DNA of 11,364 nucleotides. Source: JBGPIK01 sp041484845 (GTDB lineage: Bacteria > Desulfobacterota > Binatia > UBA9968). The notes beneath the pieces were generated by a model. It was not told the DNA's origin. It did not search any database and saw nothing but the letters and a program-made list of their open reading frames with translations. Positions 7,382 to 11,364 of this stretch are shown one piece after another; the stretch's first letter is position 1; the number at the start of each line of letters is the position of its first letter. The position numbers and the translations under genes were made by a program. The stretch is taken from contig JBGPIK010000212.1 of assembly GCA_041484845.1 (NCBI GenBank), forward strand, positions 1 to 11,364, in the 5' to 3' direction.

Positions 7382-8054
7382 CCTTCTCTCGGTGCGCAAC
7401 CTGCAAAAGTCGTTTGTTGAGGGCGGCGAAGAAATTCATGTGTTACGGGGAGTCTGTTTGGAGTTGGCGGAAGGGGAGCGGATTGCGGTGGTCGGCGAGT
7501 CGGGCGTGGGGAAGAGCACCTTGCTTCATTTGCTTGGCACCCTAGATCATCCGACCGCGGGAGAAATTCTTTATCGCGGAAAAGAAATAGCCGTGAAGGA
7601 TGAGGCGCCCCTGTCACAGTTCCGAAACCGGGAAATTGGTTTCGTCTTCCAATTTCACTACCTGCTGCCGGATTTCACGGCGCTCGAAAACGTCATGATG
7701 CCTGCCCTTATTCAGGGAATCGTTCCGCAACAGGCGAAAGCTGCGGCCGAGCAACTGCTCGAGAGGGTCGGACTGGGAGACAGAAAACATCACCGTCCAG
7801 GCAAGTTGTCCGGCGGAGAGCAACAAAGGGTGGCCGTGGCCCGCGCGGTCGTGCTGAAGCCCAAAATGATCCTGGCCGACGAACCGACGGGGTCGCTCGA
7901 TGTTCGCATCGGCGAAGAAGTCCAAGATCTTTTATTTCGGCTCAATGAAGAACAGGGAGTTGCCCTAGTGATTGCCACCCATAATCGCGAGTTTGCTGAA
8001 AGAATCGGGCGCCAGGTTGAATTAAGGGAGGGGCGGCTGTTTCCCTTACCATAA
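7374..8054 (+). CDS. lolD: LolD, lipoprotein-release ABC transporter ATPase
   Basis: A 226-aa cytoplasmic nucleotide-binding subunit that powers the LolC/E permease. Walker A is GESGVGKST at residues 41-49 (Lys47). The Q-loop is FVFQFHYLLPDFTALENV, the signature LSGGEQQRVAVARA, Walker B MILADEPTGSLD, and the H-loop IATHNREFAER. The MacB/LolD subfamily features (FQFHYLLPDFTALENV) are clear. ATG 7374 is chosen over the in-frame TTG 7359 because it gives the ATGAATAG coupling with the permease stop and the normal MNSLLSVRNLQKSF N-terminus. The last codon (CCA, Pro226) and the TAA stop lie inside the left inverted repeat of the inserted element at 8049. Without that insertion the protein would end one residue earlier, at Leu225. 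Confidence 0.95.
   Translation: MNSLLSVRNLQKSFVEGGEEIHVLRGVCLELAEGERIAVVGESGVGKSTLLHLLGTLDHPTAGEILYRGKEIAVKDEAPLSQFRNREIGFVFQFHYLLPDFTALENVMMPALIQGIVPQQAKAAAEQLLERVGLGDRKHHRPGKLSGGEQQRVAVARAVVLKPKMILADEPTGSLDVRIGEEVQDLLFRLNEEQGVALVIATHNREFAERIGRQVELREGRLFPLP
8044..8048 (+). repeat. Left copy of 5-bp direct repeat (putative target-site duplication)
   Basis: CCTTA directly abuts the left terminal inverted repeat and matches the copy at 8149-8153. Its last three bases are the TTA leucine codon of lolD. Confidence 0.7.
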
Positions 8055-8067
8055 CTCCGCTCTAAGG
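8049..8067 (+). repeat. Left terminal inverted repeat of the element
   Basis: CCATAACTCCGCTCTAAGG is the exact reverse complement of 8130-8148 (19 of 19 bases). It contains the last codon and TAA stop of lolD. Confidence 0.92.
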
Positions 8068-8129
8068 GCCTCTCACCATAGGTAAGATGATTCGCCCAAC
8101 GGGCGAGGGCTCTCCCCTCGTGGAAACCG

Positions 8130-8148
8130 CCTTAGAGCGGAGTTATGG
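8130..8148 (-). repeat. Right terminal inverted repeat of the element
   Basis: This 19-base arm is the perfect reverse complement of 8049-8067. The stem stops at both sides (8048 A against 8149 C; 8068 G against 8129 G), so the arms are sharply bounded. Confidence 0.92.
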
Positions 8149-8153
8149 CCTTA
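8149..8153 (+). repeat. Right copy of 5-bp direct repeat (putative target-site duplication)
   Basis: CCTTA abuts the right inverted repeat. It is followed at once by TAG (8154-8156), which is in frame with lolD when the element and one repeat copy are removed. The remaining 77 bases to bamA hold a TTTACA (8163-8168) with only weak -10-like AT-rich sequence after it. Confidence 0.7.
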
Positions 8154-8233
8154 TAGTGCGGCTTTACAAAAGTTCGCGGATTTGCTAGATAAATAGTCGA
8201 GACTGTCTACGATAGATCGCGCGCCGATCAACC

Positions 8234-10756
8234 ATGAAAATAAGACCAGCAGGCTGTAAAGTTTTGTCTTCCTTGCTCTACCTTTTTATTTTTTCCTTGA
8301 TGCTGCTTCCGCCACAGCAGAGCCGCGCTCAGGAACAGGCAAAGGAAAAGGTAAAAGAAATAAAAATCGCCGGAAACCTCAGGGTGGAGGAGGACGGGAT
8401 CCGATTGCATGTCAAATACCGTCCTGGCGATTCCTTTGACCCGGCGCTGGTGGAACAAGATGTCAAGGCGATTTACCGGATGGGTTTCTTTGATGACGTG
8501 AGCGCCGATTTATCGGCGGAAGGCGTTTTGACTTACGCTGTCAAAGAAAAGCCCTATATTAAAGAAGTAAAGATCCAAGGAAACTCGCAAGTCGCGCGTG
8601 ATAAGATTGAGACCGCGTTGGGAATCACCGCTCGGACTGTTCTCGACCGCGCGAAGGTGGGCGAGGGAGTGGACAAAATAAGAAAGCTCTATGGCGAACA
8701 GGGTTATGTGAACGCCGCCATCGATTACTCGGTTAATGTCGAGTCCAATAATCAGGCAACCGTCCTCGTCGATATCAAAGAGGGCTCGCGCCTGTTGATC
8801 AAGAAAGTTTCCTTCGAGGGTAATCGAGCGTTTTCCGAAAGCGAGCTTAAGGGTCTGATCGCGACCAAAGAGGAGTGGCTCTTTTCATTTATTACCAACC
8901 GGGGTGTTTTGGATCGAGATATCCTCACGAACGATCTCGCGATTCTGGCTAATCACTACTACGATAACGGTTATATCGATCACAAGATCGATGAACCGAT
9001 CATCTTGAAAGCGAAAGATGGTCTCGGGGTTGTCATCCGGATCACTGAGGGTGACCAATATAGAATAGGCAAAGTCGAGATTGGGGGCGATTTGATTCAA
9101 GACGGCCGGGAATTACTGAAGCGCGTTAAAATTACCCCCGGGCAAATCTTTCGCGGAAGTCGCCTGCGCGAAGACATGACGACGCTGACGGATATCTATA
9201 ACAACAAAGGTTTTGCCTTTGTTCAGGTGGATCCGGTCACGAAAGTGAATGCCGCTGAGAAAAACGTTGAGATCCAACTGTTGATCGCCAAGGGGCCTCC
9301 GGTGTATTTTAATCGCGTGCTGGTCGCCGGAAATACGAAAACGCGCGATAATGTCGTGCGCCGAGAACTGTTTACGACTGAGCAGGAACTATATTCCGGC
9401 TCTAAGGTGACTCAAAGTAAAAACTCGCTGCAGCGGACCGGATATTTTGAAGATGTGAATGTGACGACGAAAAAAACCGATCAGCCGGATACCGTCGATG
9501 TGCTGGTGGATGTTAAAGAGGGGCCGACGGGAAATTTCAGCGTCGGCGCCGGGTATAGCAGCGGCGACGGCTTCTTGTTCAATGCGAGTGTGGCCGAGAA
9601 AAACCTGATGGGTCGGGGCCAAGGGATTAACGGAGCCTTTACTCTCGGATCAAAGCGCCAGGACTTCTCGGTAGGGTTCACAGACCCTTATTTCCGCGAC
9701 ACCGACGTCTCCATGGGAATGGACGCCTTTAACACAAGGCGAGACTATACAGATTTCAACGAGAGAAAACTCGGCTTTGATGTGCGCACCAGTTATCCCT
9801 TGAAAAATTTAAATGTTCCATTTTTTGGCGCCCCTAAAGCTGATTTGTCCAAGGGATCAGATGAGATAGCGAGCGCTCCGCCGATTACCATCTGGGATTA
9901 CATGCGGGGCGGAATGTCCTATGAGTTGACGCACGAAAATATCAGTGGAATCAGCAAGAACGCTCCCGTCGACATTCAACAGCAAGTGGGCAGTTCGCTT
10001 ACGAGCAGTATGACCCCGTCCTTTTCCTACGACAGCAGAGATCATTTTTTCAATCCGACAGAGGGAACGAAGTCGGCAGCCTCGGTAAAAGTCGCGGGGT
10101 TGGGAGGGGATACCCGATTTCTCAAATCCGACCTAAGCGCCCGTTGGCATTATCCGTTACTGAAGGACCCGAATTGGGGCGGCGCGTATGTTTTGGCCTT
10201 GGGAGGAAATGTGGGCAATGGCCTGGGATTTGGGGGGGGAAGTGACTTGCCGTTGTTTGAACGCTATTTTATTGGTGGAATCAATTCCGTGCGGGGTTTT
10301 ACCGACAGGAGCATAGGGCCAAGAACAAAGCCTGCTTGTGTGAGCAGCGTGAAAACGTCATTGAATGTGTACAAGATCAATGGAAAAGGGCTGAGCTCAA
10401 GCAATTGCACTTCGTTAGACGTTAAGTATACGGACCCCGTTACCCTCAAAACGGTTGATGAGACTTTTACGTATTCGGCCGGCGACGTTGTCGGTGGCAA
10501 CAACTCGGCCGTTTTTAATACCGAACTTTTGTTCCCGATCGCCGAACAATACGGGCTGCGTGGAGTGGCGTTTTTCGATGTGGGTGATGCGTGGAATGGA
10601 GGTTTCAATTTTGGCGATTTCAGAAGATCCGTCGGCGTTGGCGCCCGCTGGATGTCGCCCTTTGGGCCGCTTCGTGTTGAGCTCGGTTTTCCTCTTAATA
10701 AGCAGCCCGGTGACCAGACTTCCGTACTTGGCTTCTCTATTGGTAGCCAGCCCTAA
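8234..10756 (+). CDS. bamA: BamA, outer-membrane protein assembly factor
   Basis: An 840-aa Omp85 protein that folds and inserts beta-barrel proteins into the outer membrane. A signal peptide covers residues 1-32 (hydrophobic LLYLFIFSLMLL, likely cleavage after SRA32). Five POTRA domains start near residues 40, 107, 186, 276 and 357, each with the G-N/D-x turn (for example VEIGG, VLVAGN). The 16-strand barrel begins near 430 with GPTGNFSVGAGYSS. The conserved loop-6 motif VRGF is at 686-689. Loop 6 continues with a long segment containing Cys702 and Cys725, the only cysteines of the mature chain. The protein ends FSIGSQP, without the usual terminal aromatic residue. ATG 8234 has no clear ribosome-binding site. 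It is followed by skp and lpxD, the classic bamA-skp-lpxD order. Confidence 0.96.
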   Translation: MKIRPAGCKVLSSLLYLFIFSLMLLPPQQSRAQEQAKEKVKEIKIAGNLRVEEDGIRLHVKYRPGDSFDPALVEQDVKAIYRMGFFDDVSADLSAEGVLTYAVKEKPYIKEVKIQGNSQVARDKIETALGITARTVLDRAKVGEGVDKIRKLYGEQGYVNAAIDYSVNVESNNQATVLVDIKEGSRLLIKKVSFEGNRAFSESELKGLIATKEEWLFSFITNRGVLDRDILTNDLAILANHYYDNGYIDHKIDEPIILKAKDGLGVVIRITEGDQYRIGKVEIGGDLIQDGRELLKRVKITPGQIFRGSRLREDMTTLTDIYNNKGFAFVQVDPVTKVNAAEKNVEIQLLIAKGPPVYFNRVLVAGNTKTRDNVVRRELFTTEQELYSGSKVTQSKNSLQRTGYFEDVNVTTKKTDQPDTVDVLVDVKEGPTGNFSVGAGYSSGDGFLFNASVAEKNLMGRGQGINGAFTLGSKRQDFSVGFTDPYFRDTDVSMGMDAFNTRRDYTDFNERKLGFDVRTSYPLKNLNVPFFGAPKADLSKGSDEIASAPPITIWDYMRGGMSYELTHENISGISKNAPVDIQQQVGSSLTSSMTPSFSYDSRDHFFNPTEGTKSAASVKVAGLGGDTRFLKSDLSARWHYPLLKDPNWGGAYVLALGGNVGNGLGFGGGSDLPLFERYFIGGINSVRGFTDRSIGPRTKPACVSSVKTSLNVYKINGKGLSSSNCTSLDVKYTDPVTLKTVDETFTYSAGDVVGGNNSAVFNTELLFPIAEQYGLRGVAFFDVGDAWNGGFNFGDFRRSVGVGARWMSPFGPLRVELGFPLNKQPGDQTSVLGFSIGSQP

Positions 10757-10794
10757 GACAATACTTTTTCAAGACCGTCTATCTCAAGATCATT

Positions 10795-10800
10795 TGGAGG
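10795..10800 (+). promoter_or_regulatory. Strong Shine-Dalgarno site for skp
   Basis: TGGAGG sits five bases before GTG 10806 and fixes that non-ATG start, which also gives a complete signal peptide. It is the best ribosome-binding site in the window. The 49-base gap after bamA shows no terminator, so skp is probably cotranscribed with bamA. Confidence 0.7.
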
Positions 10801-10805
10801 TATAA

Positions 10806-11312
10806 GTGAGATACTGGTTGCTCTCATGGGTGCTTGTCTTATTATTGCCGGCCGTTGTATCGGCTCAAGTCAGAATCGGCTTTATTGATATACAGCGAGC
10901 CATTTCGGAATCGGCGGCGGGAAAACGAGCGAAGGACAAATTTCAATCCCAAGTCAAAAAGGCCGAGGCGGATCTTCTTAAGGAAAAAAACGACCTCGAG
11001 AGGCTAAAAACTGAGTTGGACAAAAAAGGTCCGCTGCTTAAGGAAGACGAGAGAAGAAATTTGGAAGGTGATCTTCAGAAACGATACGTAAATTATCAAC
11101 GCAGCATGTCCGACCAGCAACAAGACTTGCGGCAAAAAGAAGGCGAAATGACCGCCGATATCCTCAAAGAGCTCGAGAAGATCGTCAACGAGGTAGGAAA
11201 GGCGGAAAAATTTACTTTAATTTTAGAACGATCGCAGATTCTTTACAGTGACCAAGGCGTCGACATTACCAACAAAGTCATCGAAGTTTTTAACAACCGA
11301 TCCAAAAAGTAG
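10806..11312 (+). CDS. skp: Skp/OmpH-family periplasmic chaperone
   Basis: A 168-aa secreted chaperone that as a trimer holds unfolded outer-membrane proteins on the way to BamA. The signal peptide is residues 1-20 (WLLSWVLVLLLPAVVSA, cleavage before Gln21). The mature N-terminus VRIGFIDIQRAISES is the typical OmpH start. A highly charged coiled-coil arm runs from about residue 35 to 120 (Lys, Glu and Asp rich, with long helical heptads). The C-terminal core returns as KFTLILERSQILYSDQGVDITNKVIEVFN, a strand-helix pattern that completes the trimer body. The length is normal for the family. The position between bamA and lpxD is diagnostic. Its stop TAG shares its G with the next GTG start. Confidence 0.93.
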   Translation: MRYWLLSWVLVLLLPAVVSAQVRIGFIDIQRAISESAAGKRAKDKFQSQVKKAEADLLKEKNDLERLKTELDKKGPLLKEDERRNLEGDLQKRYVNYQRSMSDQQQDLRQKEGEMTADILKELEKIVNEVGKAEKFTLILERSQILYSDQGVDITNKVIEVFNNRSKK

Positions 11313-11364
11313 TGGCCACCGTAGCGAAAACGCTCTCGGAACTCGCCGATTACGTTCATGGAAA
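11312..11364 (+). CDS. lpxD: LpxD, UDP-3-O-acylglucosamine N-acyltransferase (5' end only)
   Basis: Only 17 codons are visible before the window ends. They begin at GTG 11312, which overlaps the skp stop as TAGTG, and read MATVAKTLSELADYVHG. The TLSELADYV pattern is like the N-terminal start of LpxD, which adds the N-linked acyl chain in lipid A synthesis. The call rests mostly on the conserved bamA-skp-lpxD order, since the sequence alone is too short. One-base overlap suggests reinitiation after skp. Confidence 0.72.
   Translation, partial: MATVAKTLSELADYVHG

Larger units (their letters stand above)
8049..8148. mobile_element. MITE-like non-coding insertion, 100 bp
   Basis: A short element with perfect 19-bp terminal inverted repeats, a 62-bp centre and no coding capacity, flanked on both sides by CCTTA. 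This is the structure of a miniature inverted-repeat transposable element, moved in trans by a transposase not present here. The centre holds two overlapping small hairpins that cannot form together: TCGCCC/GGGCGA (8092-8097 with 8101-8106) and CGAGGG/CCCTCG (8104-8109 with 8115-8120). Removal of the element plus one CCTTA restores CCC TTA TAG, a natural lolD end, which supports true insertion. As RNA, the two ends would pair into a long stem between lolD and bamA. The transposon family cannot be named from this sequence. Confidence 0.8.

Noticed and set aside
8049..8148. Integron attC site
   Set aside because: The ends do not fit the RYYYAAC and GTTRRRY core rules, the arms pair perfectly without the usual bulges, and no integrase or cassette is present.
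8163..8193. bamA promoter (TTTACA followed by TAGATAAAT)
   Set aside because: The -35 box is good, but the -10 options match poorly at 17 bases or need a 19-base spacer; kept only as a note.
9399..9407. Nine-base match to the inverted-repeat arm (GCTCTAAGG) inside bamA
   Set aside because: Too short, in coding sequence and without a partner arm; coincidence.

Overview
The window looks like chromosomal DNA of a Gram-negative (diderm, lipopolysaccharide-making) bacterium of moderate GC content. It carries genes for the outer-membrane assembly factor BamA, the periplasmic chaperone Skp, the start of lpxD and a Lol lipoprotein-export system. The order lysS-lolC/E-lolD-bamA-skp-lpxD resembles that of deltaproteobacteria in the broad sense. 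The Suf type (SufU plus SufT, with no SufE or A-type carrier in view) would also fit related uncultured phyla. This lineage is inferred from gene content and order only.

Region 1 (1-3575) is the downstream part of an iron-sulfur cluster assembly operon, all on the + strand: the 3' end of sufD, sufS (cysteine desulfurase), sufU (Zn-dependent sulfur acceptor), sufT (long DUF59/MIP18 protein), a second short DUF59 protein, and a truncated hemoglobin. Gaps are 14, -8, 28, 45 and 15 bases, so one transcript is likely. SufS and SufU mobilise sulfur, SufBCD (mostly upstream) builds the cluster, and the DUF59 proteins are thought to act in cluster maturation or delivery. The globin is an unexpected companion.

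Region 2 (3671-6110) holds metF (methylenetetrahydrofolate reductase) and lysS (class II lysyl-tRNA synthetase).

Region 3 (6131-11364) is an envelope-biogenesis cluster: a LolC/LolE-type permease and the LolD ATPase, then bamA, skp and the first 17 codons of lpxD.

The most notable non-coding structure lies between lolD and bamA. It is a 100-bp non-coding element at 8049-8148 with perfect 19-bp terminal inverted repeats, flanked by a 5-bp direct repeat (CCTTA), so it looks like a MITE. It sits exactly at the lolD stop codon. Removing it with one repeat copy joins the last leucine codon directly to a TAG, so the insertion appears to have added one proline and a new TAA stop to LolD. No RNA genes, CRISPR arrays or intact transposases were seen, and no stretch over 300 bases lacks a gene.
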